Assembly (NCBI GenBank): GCA_958441075.1
Contig: CAUCBQ010000003.1
Location: 1 to 48,283, forward strand
Direction: 5' to 3'
Origin: an uncultured Clostridiaceae bacterium
Lineage (GTDB): Bacteria > Bacillota > Clostridia > Lachnospirales > Lachnospiraceae
DNA: 48,283 nucleotides
The notes beneath the pieces were generated by a model. It was given only the letters and a program-made list of their open reading frames with translations, had not been told where the DNA came from and did no database searches. Below are positions 16,696 to 25,050 of this stretch, piece by piece (position 1 is the stretch's first letter; every line of letters starts with the position of its first letter). The position numbers were made by a program, and so were the translations under genes.

Positions 16696-17198
16696 TGGAA
16701 CAGTGGTTTGAAACGGCAATTTTAGCGGCTTTCTGGGCTTTTACGGCTCTTGCGGCCTGGCAGGATCTGAAATGGGGATCGATCCATATTGGAACCTTTA
16801 TTGCAGGGGGAGCTGTGGGTATTTTTTTACAGGCAGGAAGATTTGCGGCTGTATCCGGTATTTTGGGAAGCTGGAGAGCAGTTTGTACCCCGGCCTATGC
16901 TGTATTGCAGGTGCTGGGAGCGGCCTGCGTGGGTGTTTTTCTGCTTGCTCTGTCCTATGCCACTCAGGAGGCCATAGGGCAGGGGGATGGTCTTTTCTTT
17001 CTGGTTGCAGGCTGTTATCTGGGGTTTATAAAGACAGCATTTCTGTTTGCAGCCAGTCTCCTCCTCTGCTTTCCGGTAAGTTCCTTTTTTATGCTGCGCC
17101 GGATTTGGGCAGGAAATGGGACCGTGGCTTCAGGGGGAGAGCGCCTTCCTTTTTTACCTTTTGTTTTGCTGGCAGCTGTGCTTGTGCTGCTGTGGTGA
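16695..17198 (+). CDS. Second A24 prepilin peptidase
   Basis: A membrane aspartic peptidase of 167 residues. One catalytic Asp is in AAWQDLKWGSI near the N-terminus and the other in the GxGD motif AIGQGDGLFFLVAGCYLG, with hydrophobic helices filling the rest. It may process the pseudopilins TadE-like and DUF5702-like, while the peptidase at 8510 processes Flp, or the roles may overlap. Its ATG overlaps the previous stop (TGATG), which fixes the start. The longer frame opening at 16602 lies inside the upstream gene and is rejected. Confidence 0.85.
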   Translation: MEQWFETAILAAFWAFTALAAWQDLKWGSIHIGTFIAGGAVGIFLQAGRFAAVSGILGSWRAVCTPAYAVLQVLGAACVGVFLLALSYATQEAIGQGDGLFFLVAGCYLGFIKTAFLFAASLLLCFPVSSFFMLRRIWAGNGTVASGGERLPFLPFVLLAAVLVLLW

Positions 17199-17211
17199 CA
17201 GGAGAGGGGGA

Positions 17212-17613
17212 ATGGGAATGTATTTAAAGGGCAGTTTTACTCTGGAGGCGGCAGGCGTGATGGCGGTGATTTTATTTGGAATTGGAACAATCATTGCAGA
17301 AGCCGGAAGAATCCATGATCAGGTATCAGGGGCAATGGCTGTCCATGAGGCGGCAGAAAAGGTACGCCATGAGAAAAATATGGATTTAGGGGAGGCAGAG
17401 GCTTTTTTTCAGAGAAATAAGGGGTTAAGGCTTCATATTGAGGATGACAGATGTTCTCTGCGGGAGGAAGGAAAATGGATTTGTGCTGCCGGAAGGGCTG
17501 AAAACTGGGAAAAGGCGATCCGGATACGGCGCTTCCGGCCTGAGACATTTCTGCGAAAGATCACATTGGTAGAGGAACTGGGGGAACGGGATGAAGATCA
17601 GCTATATCCGTGA
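17212..17613 (+). CDS. Small TadE-like pseudopilin
   Basis: A 133-residue protein starting MGMYLKGSFTLEAAGVMAVIL. GSFTLEAA is again a prepilin-like site with Glu placed as in TadE proteins, and one hydrophobic helix follows; the remainder is soluble and probably outside. GGAGAGGGGG lies before the ATG 17212 (17218 is possible). It overlaps the FHA gene by 23 bases. It is likely a minor pilin acting with the longer TadE-like protein. Confidence 0.72.
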   Translation: MGMYLKGSFTLEAAGVMAVILFGIGTIIAEAGRIHDQVSGAMAVHEAAEKVRHEKNMDLGEAEAFFQRNKGLRLHIEDDRCSLREEGKWICAAGRAENWEKAIRIRRFRPETFLRKITLVEELGERDEDQLYP

Positions 17614-19009
17614 GATGAAGCGCAGCTATCTTACCATAGAAACAGAAGAAGGGGAGCAGCAGGGGCAGGGCGCCTGGGAGGCTAAAATGCTGGAGGAAAA
17701 CAGGATTCAGGGCCTTCTTCCCATAAGGGTACGCTATGAGGATGGGAGGGAGACTTACTGTTACGATATCACATCCCGGCAGCCGTTGGAGCGGATATTG
17801 GAAAATCATGCAGTCACGGGAGAACAGGTCAGAAGTCTGTTCTGGCAGCTGTATCGGGCTTTAGAGGAGATGGAGCTGTATCTTTTAGACAGCGGAGGAA
17901 TTATTCTGAAACCGGAACTGATTTATACAGAGCCGGAGCGCTTTCAGATCGGTTTGTGTGCAGTACCCGGAAGAAAAGGAGATTTTGCCGCAGAACTCAG
18001 CTGTTTTCTTCAATATCTTTTAAAGCATATAGATCACAGGGACAGAGACTGCGTAGTCCTGGCTTATAGTCTGTATCAGGAGAGCTTAAAGGAAAATTAT
18101 GGAATTGAAGATCTGGTAAAAATTGTAGCTGATGAAGGAAAAAATAAGTCTGAAAAAATCATGGGGAAATCCGTGGAAAACGGAGAGATAGGAAAAACAC
18201 AGCGGGAGGCGGGACAAAAGCCGGAAAAGCCTGACGGGATTAAACAGGAAGCTGTTGGACAATATCAGGAAAACAGCAGGGAGGCTTTGCCTGAAAAAGA
18301 GAGCAGGCGTATGCGTTTCCCTTTAAAAGCTATAGCAGCGGTGGCAGGAATATTCGTTCTGGCTGCTCTGGGAATCTGGCTTTTCAGGGGAATGGAAACG
18401 CTTTTAGAGCTTGGTATTTATTTGGCTGCAGGGGCCGCTGTGTCAGAGGCTTTAACGCTTCTGGCAGTTTTTTTCCGGGAGGGAAAGAGAAAAGAAACGG
18501 TCAATGCAGGGGAACAGATAAAACAGGCCAGAGATGAGGATGATCCCTGGCGTATTCTGTATGAAGATGAAGAGGGAACAGATGAAGAAACAGAAGTCTG
18601 GGATACAGATATTTTTCACGGAATGGACGCTTCCACGGTGATTCATCCTGGTTCCCCGGTTTCATCCCCTCCGGAGGAATTTCAGACCACTGTCTTATCA
18701 GGCCGTCAGGAAGCAGAGGCGCTCCACTGTCTTACAGCGGTTCATCAGGATATCCCCTCCATAGAAATTCCCTACTATCCTTTCGTAATAGGAAAACACA
18801 GAGAACTGGCGGACTATGTTTTGGATTACAGAACAGTCAGCCGCTTCCATCTTCGGCTTGACCGCATAGAAGACCGAATTACAGTTACAGATTTAAACTC
18901 TACCAACGGAACTGCTGTGGCAGGTGTTCTTCTGGCGGCAAATGAAACCGCAGACCTGCAGTCAGGAGATGAAGTCCTGATTGCAGATCTGCGGTTCATA
19001 TGGAAATAA
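17591..19009 (+). CDS. Membrane protein with DUF6382-like and FHA domains
   Basis: This 472-residue last gene of the Tad operon has an N-terminal domain of about 180 residues resembling DUF6382 (start MKISYIREMKRSYLTIE), a polar linker, two hydrophobic segments near residues 245-298, and a C-terminal FHA domain from about residue 395. The FHA phosphothreonine-binding residues are seen in TVSRFHLRL and NSTNGTAVAG. FHA domains read Ser/Thr phosphorylation, so pilus assembly may respond to a kinase; none is encoded in this window. The stop is only 8 bases from the convergent GH4 gene's stop, and no clear terminator lies between them. Confidence 0.85.
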   Translation: MKISYIREMKRSYLTIETEEGEQQGQGAWEAKMLEENRIQGLLPIRVRYEDGRETYCYDITSRQPLERILENHAVTGEQVRSLFWQLYRALEEMELYLLDSGGIILKPELIYTEPERFQIGLCAVPGRKGDFAAELSCFLQYLLKHIDHRDRDCVVLAYSLYQESLKENYGIEDLVKIVADEGKNKSEKIMGKSVENGEIGKTQREAGQKPEKPDGIKQEAVGQYQENSREALPEKESRRMRFPLKAIAAVAGIFVLAALGIWLFRGMETLLELGIYLAAGAAVSEALTLLAVFFREGKRKETVNAGEQIKQARDEDDPWRILYEDEEGTDEETEVWDTDIFHGMDASTVIHPGSPVSSPPEEFQTTVLSGRQEAEALHCLTAVHQDIPSIEIPYYPFVIGKHRELADYVLDYRTVSRFHLRLDRIEDRITVTDLNSTNGTAVAGVLLAANETADLQSGDEVLIADLRFIWK

Positions 19010-19017
19010 ATCCGTAT

Positions 19018-20421
19018 TTACAGCTTCCAGCCCTCCGGCAGATAAGCCTTTGTATTTACAAGCATATCGTGTACCAGTTCACGAATTTCCTGTTCAGAAG
19101 GATTTTTACCCTTTACTACCGGATCGTTCATGAAGGCCGATACTACCAGCTCTTCATCACAGGTAAGGGCTGCCTTTAAGATCAGCTCATGATTTTCAAC
19201 ATGCGGCATAATCAGGGCCTTTACGTCCTCGCAGAGTGCGCCTGCTGCGACTGGATGAATGCTGTCGCGGTCAAAGAGCGCATTGGTTTCTACCAGAGCA
19301 TCTGCTGGCAGGTTGGGAATCTGAAGGGAGGTATTGGGGATATTTACATTGCTTACAAAACGGTCCAGTCCGCAGAGTGCCTTGATTAAGAGGATTCCTT
19401 CCTCTCCTGTAGGCTCCAGAGTTACCTCTTCCTCAGCGTTAGCCAGTCTGTGGCTTCTTTCCAGACGCTTATTTAAATCTTCTTTTCTCCAGTCCACAGT
19501 AGTCAGGCCGAATTTCCAGGAACGTACAGTTTCGGGATCATTCAGGTACTCGTTTCCGGGCATAAATTCAGCCAGATGGCGGTCGCCTGCAGCAGCGATC
19601 AGGCCAAAACGGTTGAAGAGATCCATTTTTACCCGGTGTGCACACTTGAAAGAAGAGTTCATCCAGTTTTCACCTTCAAGCTGATAGCCTTCCTCAAAGT
19701 GCTTGGAGATATAGTCTTTGTATACAGGGAAGAGATCTACGCCCTTATAATTTGCCTCTGTAAACCAGGTAAAGTGGTTGATGCCCACTACATTCACATG
19801 AACATCATGCCAATCTTCAATGGTATCACCTGTTTCTTCTTCATAGATGCCTTTTAATACCTTCTGTGTACCGAATACCTCATGGCAGCAGCCAAAAGCC
19901 TTAATTTCAGGGAATACATGATAAAGGGTTTTTACACACAGGGACATGGGGTTAGTGTAGTTGATGACCCAACAGTCCGGTGCATAATCGCGGATCGCTT
20001 CTGCAATTTCTACAAACATGGGAATGGTGCGCAGAGCGCGGATCATTCCGCCGGGGCCTGATGTATCGCCTACAGACTGATAGATGCCAAGGCGCTCGGG
20101 AAGATGAACATCAGATGCCATCTCATCAAAGGTACCGGGAAGAATAGAGATAACAGCAAAATCACAGCCGGTCAGAACATCCTGTAAGCTGTCTTTTACT
20201 TCAAATTTCCAGTCACCCTTTGCCTCCTCGCGGCTCATAAGGTGATTTCCGATTACTGCGTTGTTTTCAGCTGCCTGACGGTCAATGTCGTAGAGACGGA
20301 TGGTACCGCTGATCTGGTTATCCAGTGCAAGATCCGTCATAAAGGTCCATGCCCAGCCTCTGGAACCGCCTCCGATATAGGCAATTTGAATATCAGATAC
20401 TTTGTTATTGCTGTATTTCAT
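19018..20421 (-). CDS. lplD: GH4 alpha-galacturonidase
   Basis: GH4 enzymes cleave glycosides by an NAD- and metal-dependent redox mechanism. The NAD-binding loop YIGGGSRGWAW lies at residues 15-25, NYTNPMSL and GINHFTW match the family, and GDTSGPGGMIRALRTIP is conserved. The active-site motif is C179-H180-E181-V182; CHEV is the signature I recall for the alpha-galacturonidase branch (LplD type), unlike the sequences of alpha-glucosidase or alpha-galactosidase members. At 467 residues it has normal length and no signal peptide, so it acts on imported oligogalacturonides. It diverges from an AraC regulator and sits beside an uronide-type importer. Confidence 0.88.
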   Translation of the reverse strand: MKYSNNKVSDIQIAYIGGGSRGWAWTFMTDLALDNQISGTIRLYDIDRQAAENNAVIGNHLMSREEAKGDWKFEVKDSLQDVLTGCDFAVISILPGTFDEMASDVHLPERLGIYQSVGDTSGPGGMIRALRTIPMFVEIAEAIRDYAPDCWVINYTNPMSLCVKTLYHVFPEIKAFGCCHEVFGTQKVLKGIYEEETGDTIEDWHDVHVNVVGINHFTWFTEANYKGVDLFPVYKDYISKHFEEGYQLEGENWMNSSFKCAHRVKMDLFNRFGLIAAAGDRHLAEFMPGNEYLNDPETVRSWKFGLTTVDWRKEDLNKRLERSHRLANAEEEVTLEPTGEEGILLIKALCGLDRFVSNVNIPNTSLQIPNLPADALVETNALFDRDSIHPVAAGALCEDVKALIMPHVENHELILKAALTCDEELVVSAFMNDPVVKGKNPSEQEIRELVHDMLVNTKAYLPEGWKL

Positions 20422-20511
20422 AGTTAGGTCCTCCTGATAATATTTTACCGGCCTTTGTAGGTTTTCTGTTTCCTATTTTAGCGGAAAAATGTGGTTAATG
20501 CTAATAAAATC

Positions 20512-20536
20512 AGATAATTTTTTAATATTATTATCT
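20512..20536. promoter_or_regulatory. Inverted repeat between lplD and the araC-type gene
   Basis: AGATAAT and ATTATCT form perfect 7-bp arms around an 11-base AT-rich centre in the 205-base divergent region. It is well placed to control either gene and is a candidate operator for the AraC-type regulator. Confidence 0.4.
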
Positions 20537-20554
20537 AATCGGATACAAAAATTA

Positions 20555-20583
20555 TGGAATAGGAACAGAAAAAGGAGTATAAT
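20555..20583 (+). promoter_or_regulatory. Putative promoter of the araC-type gene
   Basis: A perfect TATAAT at 20578-20583 is preceded after 17 bases by a poor -35 (TGGAAT), as expected for an activator-dependent or weak promoter. The start codon is 44 bases further on. Confidence 0.45.
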
Positions 20584-20626
20584 ACAGAGTAGTTAGCGTA
20601 AATGTGAAAAAGAGGCGAAGCAGATA

Positions 20627-21589
20627 ATGGAAGATGTTTGGGTAAAGGATTCGGTTTATCTTACAGCCGGACAGCTGGAAGACAAAAAGGAAATATTATT
20701 TCAGGGAGAGGCTTTAGGGATTTTTGGAGAAGAGGCAGTACGAAAACAAAGCTTTTCTATGGTAAGCCGTCATTTTCATCAGAGCCTGGAATTATACTTT
20801 CTCTTAGAGGGAGAACGGTTTTATTTTGTGGAGCAGGATACATATCATATGAAGGAACAGATGGCTATTCTGGTTGATCAGAATCAGATCCATAAAACCT
20901 GTCCTGCGGGAACGAAAAAAAGCCATCACCGGTTTTTGCTGCAGCTGGAGGGAGAGGCTCTAAACAGCCTTTTAAAGCTGTGTGGTTTTAGGGGGCTGTT
21001 GGAGTTTGGAGAACAGTATCGGGGGATTACCTGTTTTTCGGACGGGGAATGGAAACAGGTGCTGGAGCAGCTGGAGAGGATTAAAAAGGAAATGAATATG
21101 GCCCGCAGTATGCCCGGTCGGTCGGATACGGAAAAGAGAACAGCGGCAGGACTGATACAGCTGTATACGGCCCAGCTTCTTCTGCTGCTGATACGGGCCA
21201 GAAGCAGGGAGGAAGCGGAAGGCTGGAAAGAGCCGGGACAGACGAATCTGGTTCATACCGGAATGTATCAGAAGGTTCATGAGATTGCGATTTATCTGCA
21301 GAATAACTCTGCCAGAAAACTCTGCCTGGATGATCTGGCGGCCCATTTTTTTATCAGCCGTTCCTATCTGACCCGGATTTTCCGCACAGTTACCGGTTTT
21401 ACAGTGAATGAATATCAGAATATATGCCGGATAAAAAAAGCCCAGATCCTTCTCAGGGAGACTTCCATGACTATGACGGAGATAGCCATGGAAACAGGGT
21501 TTGGAAGTCTTCCGTATTTTGAAAGGGTATTTCGCCGGGCCACAGCCCAGACGCCTATGCAGTATAAAAAGGATCATCCCTCACCGTGA
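20627..21589 (+). CDS. AraC-family transcriptional regulator
   Basis: A 320-residue regulator with an N-terminal cupin-type sensing domain (SRHFHQSLELYFLLEGERFYFVEQD) and a C-terminal double helix-turn-helix: LCLDDLAAHFFISRSYLTRIFR, then MTEIAMETGFGSLPYFERVFRR. Divergence from the alpha-galacturonidase gene suggests that it controls that gene in response to a pectin-derived sugar. Its last 16 bases overlap the end of the convergent yesN-like gene, so reading through one gene would produce antisense RNA to the other. Confidence 0.9.
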   Translation: MEDVWVKDSVYLTAGQLEDKKEILFQGEALGIFGEEAVRKQSFSMVSRHFHQSLELYFLLEGERFYFVEQDTYHMKEQMAILVDQNQIHKTCPAGTKKSHHRFLLQLEGEALNSLLKLCGFRGLLEFGEQYRGITCFSDGEWKQVLEQLERIKKEMNMARSMPGRSDTEKRTAAGLIQLYTAQLLLLLIRARSREEAEGWKEPGQTNLVHTGMYQKVHEIAIYLQNNSARKLCLDDLAAHFFISRSYLTRIFRTVTGFTVNEYQNICRIKKAQILLRETSMTMTEIAMETGFGSLPYFERVFRRATAQTPMQYKKDHPSP

Positions 21590-23076
21590 AGACGGGCAAT
21601 GTAGGTGCTGGGAGTCATGCCGGTTTTCTTTTTGAAAAGCTGAGAGAAATACTGGGGATTATTTCCGCAGCCCACCTGCTCCGCTATGGTTTGGATTCTG
21701 TCGCTTGCCGCAGAGACAAGCAGTTTTTTGGCACGTTCGATTCGAACCTCTGTAAGATAATTGGAGAACCGTGTTCCGGTTTCTTTCTGAAATTTCTTGC
21801 TTACATAATCCGTATTCATAAACAGATGCTGTTCTGCAATCCGCTTCAGCGTCAGGTTGGGATCGGAAAGGTGTTCATTTACATAGTCGAATATCTGTCT
21901 GGTCATAGTGCTGATGGAAGAGGTCTGGGGCTTGGCGGATAAAAGCTTTCTCAGCTTTTCAGCCAGGGTAAGCTTAAGCTGTTCCAGATTGATTTCCTGA
22001 GTTACATTTAAAAGCCATTCTGTCAGGTCTACAGTGGAAAGACGGCTGTCGGCTGCGGTGATTTTCAGCATCAGGGAATTGGACAGCTGTTTGAGAAATG
22101 ACAGGTCTGTTACCTCTGAAAGCAGGTCGATCAGGCTGTCAATGGCCTCTGTCTGCCCGTTCTGCAAAGCTTCTGTCAGCTGCTTTTCCGCCTCGTCCAT
22201 AATAAAGCTGTAGTTGCAGCTGGACAGGATGCGGAAGTCATTGATGTAGTAAATCATGCTGAACCGTTTTACCTTATCCAGAACGGTTTCCAGAAGACTC
22301 TGTAGATTTTTAAAGGACAGATCCTCCGTTTCCAGAGAAGGGCTGCGCCCGGGGAATTTTATGCTGGCAAAAAACTGCGACAGATCCTGATAATTTCCTG
22401 CGAATTCTTTAAAAAACAGCAACAGCGTACAGTTTACATAGATACCGTGAATGGTAACTTCCGGGAAATGGTTTTCTGCATAGAATTTGAGCTGCTGTAA
22501 AAATTCCTCCAGATCCTTCTGTTCCAGAAAATAAATATAAAAAAGATGATAGGAAGAGAAATAGAAGTCCATATATGGATCATATGCGCGCATAATTTCA
22601 TCATAAGGACGTTTCTGGCAGATGGCATTATTCAGGATAGTAAAAATAACATTGTGCCGGATGCTGTTCATAGCGGGGTAGGAGTGATCCGAGATGTTCT
22701 TTTTGTAGCAGTCCTGGGCGATTTCCTGTATGCTTTCAAGAATCTGTACCTCGCTGCTGGGTTTGAGAAGATAATGACGAACCCCATATTTCATGGCTGT
22801 TTTTGCATATTCAAATTCCCCGTAACCGGAGAGAAGGATAAACTGGGTGTTCAGATCTGTTTCAGAGATCCGCCGGATCAGCTCCAACCCATCCATTCCC
22901 GGCATCCGGATATCGGTAAGTACGATATCCGGTGTTTCATCCAGTATCATATCGTAGGCTTCCAGGCCGTTTTTGCAAAGACCTACCAGTTCGATATCGT
23001 ATTGCTTCCAGTCAATGATTGTGGAAATAGTTTCGCGGATGATACGCTCATCATCAGCAATGATCAGTTTTAACAT
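21574..23076 (-). CDS. YesN-type AraC-family response regulator
   Basis: This 500-residue cytoplasmic response regulator has a receiver domain with the acceptor Asp55 in DIVLTDIRMPGMDG and the Lys in LLKPSSE, a central region of about 270 residues, and a C-terminal AraC-type double helix-turn-helix (LTLKRIAEQHLFMNTDYVSKKF; IAEQVGCGNNPQYFSQLF). It overlaps the sensor kinase gene by 7 bases. YesM/YesN pairs commonly activate importers for plant-polysaccharide oligomers, and the importer at 25051 lies next door, so it is the likely target. Confidence 0.93.
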   Translation of the reverse strand: MLKLIIADDERIIRETISTIIDWKQYDIELVGLCKNGLEAYDMILDETPDIVLTDIRMPGMDGLELIRRISETDLNTQFILLSGYGEFEYAKTAMKYGVRHYLLKPSSEVQILESIQEIAQDCYKKNISDHSYPAMNSIRHNVIFTILNNAICQKRPYDEIMRAYDPYMDFYFSSYHLFYIYFLEQKDLEEFLQQLKFYAENHFPEVTIHGIYVNCTLLLFFKEFAGNYQDLSQFFASIKFPGRSPSLETEDLSFKNLQSLLETVLDKVKRFSMIYYINDFRILSSCNYSFIMDEAEKQLTEALQNGQTEAIDSLIDLLSEVTDLSFLKQLSNSLMLKITAADSRLSTVDLTEWLLNVTQEINLEQLKLTLAEKLRKLLSAKPQTSSISTMTRQIFDYVNEHLSDPNLTLKRIAEQHLFMNTDYVSKKFQKETGTRFSNYLTEVRIERAKKLLVSAASDRIQTIAEQVGCGNNPQYFSQLFKKKTGMTPSTYIARLHGEG

Positions 23077-24839
23077 GGGACAGGCTCCTCCAGTGTAAAT
23101 GGCAGGGTTATAATTGCAATGGCTTTATCCTCCTCGTTACGGAAGGACAGGCCGTAGGCTTCACCAAACAGCATTTGAATACGTTGGTTGATATTTAGCA
23201 GGCCAATGCCAAAGCCGTGAGAATTTTTGCTTCCGTTTTGAAGCTTTTCCAACAGATTTTCTTCAAAGGAAGACCCCTGATTTGCCACTTCTATGATAAG
23301 AAGCTCCTCTTTTCGGTAGGGATAGATGGAGATTTCACAGGTTTCAGTCATCTCTTCCATACCATAGCGTATGGCATTTTCCAACAGCGGCTGCAGGGTC
23401 AGGGGGAGAACCAGCGCATTTTTCAGTTCATCTGTGCAGGCTTCCTCATAAAGATGAAATTGAAGGCGCTCCTCAAAACGTATTTTTTGTATAGTAATGT
23501 AGTTATTTACGAGATTCAGTTCATAATTTAGAGGTACCAGGGATTTTTTATTGCTGAGTGTGGCGCGCAGCAATGCAGCCAGGGACTGAACAATACTGGA
23601 GATGGTGTCATCTTTTAAAGCTTTGGCGCGCCAGTTAACAGTTTCCAGCGTATTATACAGGAAATGGGGATTGATCTGCGCTTCTAGGGCTTTCAGGCGG
23701 GCGTCCCGATTTAAGATCTGATACAGGTAGTTGGTTTTTACCAGATGCTGAATGTGTTCTGCCATAGAGTCAAAGCTTTGATGCAGTTTTCCGATCTCGT
23801 CACTTCTCTGGCTGTAATCCACTTTGCTTTCCGGAAGCTGCAGTTCAGTCTGGCTGAAGCTTTCCATTTTGTGCAGAAGAAGCTCGAAATCCCGAATTAC
23901 ATACCGCATCATGATATGGGCAACGAACACTGATAAGAGAAGTCCGGTTAAAAAAATGACAAGTATCAGCTGAAAAACTGCAGCAGTAGAACGGCTGATA
24001 TCATCATAGGGAATCAGATTTATGTAAGTCCAATTATAGGAAGGAATGCGGCTCCGCACTGCGAAATAACTGTGTCCATTCTGTTCAATGATCCCGTAAG
24101 GGCGTTGAAGCTTTTCGTACAGCAATGGGGCTGAATTACCGGAAATTCCGGCGGAATGATAAATCGGCTGTCCGTTGTCATAAATCAGGTAATTTCCGTT
24201 TTCATAGGTATTGACTGCCTGGTTGGCTGATTCTACCATATCTTTTAAATCTATAAATAGAAGCAGATATCCCAGGGGTTTTAAGCTCAGATTTTCAATT
24301 TTGCGAATTTGACGGCTCAGGATCAGCTGCTGATTTGAACTGTCAGAGATCCATACAGCAGAACCGGAGGCCTGACTGGCTTTTTGCAGAAAAGTTTCCC
24401 TGAGTTCCGGGGAGATTCTATTCAGAACCGGATAGCTGCTGCAGTTAGTGAAGTGGGGATTGACCAGGGCTATACAGGACAAATTGTTTCGCTTGTATGT
24501 TTGCTGATAGGTGGATACAATCTCATTCAAAAGGGAGTAGCCTTTAGAGAGCGTCAGAACATCATCGTCGGAGTTGATGGCGTCCAGACTTTCCTGTATT
24601 TCTTTTTGGGAAATGATAACAGAGGAAAGGGCTTCAATATTTTTCAGATTTTTGGAAATGGTATTTGCGGAGAAGCTCAGGTTTCCGGCAGTGGCTTTAT
24701 AAAGCTGCTCATTATAGGAGTACCTGCTGATCTGAAAAGCGAGGAAAAAGAACAGCAGCATCAGAATCACTACGGACAGAATGATGCCGGATAGTTTTTG
24801 CTTTAGGGGCAGATTACCCCACTGTTTCAGATGTTTCAT
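23070..24839 (-). CDS. YesM-type sensor histidine kinase
   Basis: A 589-residue membrane kinase of the LytS/YesM class. An N-terminal helix (LSGIILSVVILMLLFFFLAF), an outside sensor region of about 250 residues, a second helix near residues 290-312 and a HAMP-type linker precede the His-kinase domain. The phospho-acceptor His392 is in QINPHFLYNTLE, and ATP-binding motifs are LLENAIRYGME and GFGIGLLNI. It should sense an extracellular sugar, perhaps via the binding protein of the adjacent importer, and phosphorylate the YesN-type protein. It is divergent from the importer operon with a 211-base gap. Confidence 0.93.
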   Translation of the reverse strand: MKHLKQWGNLPLKQKLSGIILSVVILMLLFFFLAFQISRYSYNEQLYKATAGNLSFSANTISKNLKNIEALSSVIISQKEIQESLDAINSDDDVLTLSKGYSLLNEIVSTYQQTYKRNNLSCIALVNPHFTNCSSYPVLNRISPELRETFLQKASQASGSAVWISDSSNQQLILSRQIRKIENLSLKPLGYLLLFIDLKDMVESANQAVNTYENGNYLIYDNGQPIYHSAGISGNSAPLLYEKLQRPYGIIEQNGHSYFAVRSRIPSYNWTYINLIPYDDISRSTAAVFQLILVIFLTGLLLSVFVAHIMMRYVIRDFELLLHKMESFSQTELQLPESKVDYSQRSDEIGKLHQSFDSMAEHIQHLVKTNYLYQILNRDARLKALEAQINPHFLYNTLETVNWRAKALKDDTISSIVQSLAALLRATLSNKKSLVPLNYELNLVNNYITIQKIRFEERLQFHLYEEACTDELKNALVLPLTLQPLLENAIRYGMEEMTETCEISIYPYRKEELLIIEVANQGSSFEENLLEKLQNGSKNSHGFGIGLLNINQRIQMLFGEAYGLSFRNEEDKAIAIITLPFTLEEPVPC

Positions 24840-24868
24840 AGGAAGACCTCTTTTCTGTAAGTATAATT

Positions 24869-24896
24869 ATTGTACCATAAAATGAAAAATTAACAA
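24869..24896 (-). promoter_or_regulatory. Putative promoter of the yesMN-like pair
   Basis: On the minus strand TTGTTA, a 16-base spacer and TACAAT lie about 30 bases before the kinase start codon. The boxes are moderate matches only. Confidence 0.4.
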
Positions 24897-24971
24897 TAGA
24901 AGGCCGGATGTAAGACGGAGATAGATGTGAAAATTATGAAAAAGTCGGATTTTTGACAAAGAACCCCGGTT

Positions 24972-25018
24972 TTGTTGATTTTTTTAACAAATAAAATGAT
25001 GTATAATTAAATCAACAA
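24972..25018 (+). promoter_or_regulatory. Dyad flanking the -10 box of the first importer operon
   Basis: TTGTTGAT (24972-24979) and its exact reverse complement ATCAACAA (25011-25018) surround a perfect TATAAT at 25002-25007; no good -35 lies at the normal distance. This fits a regulated promoter, with the YesN-type or AraC-type neighbour as the candidate regulator. Confidence 0.5.
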
Positions 25019-25050
25019 GTAAAAGTGCATAAAGATGGGAGGCATACTTT

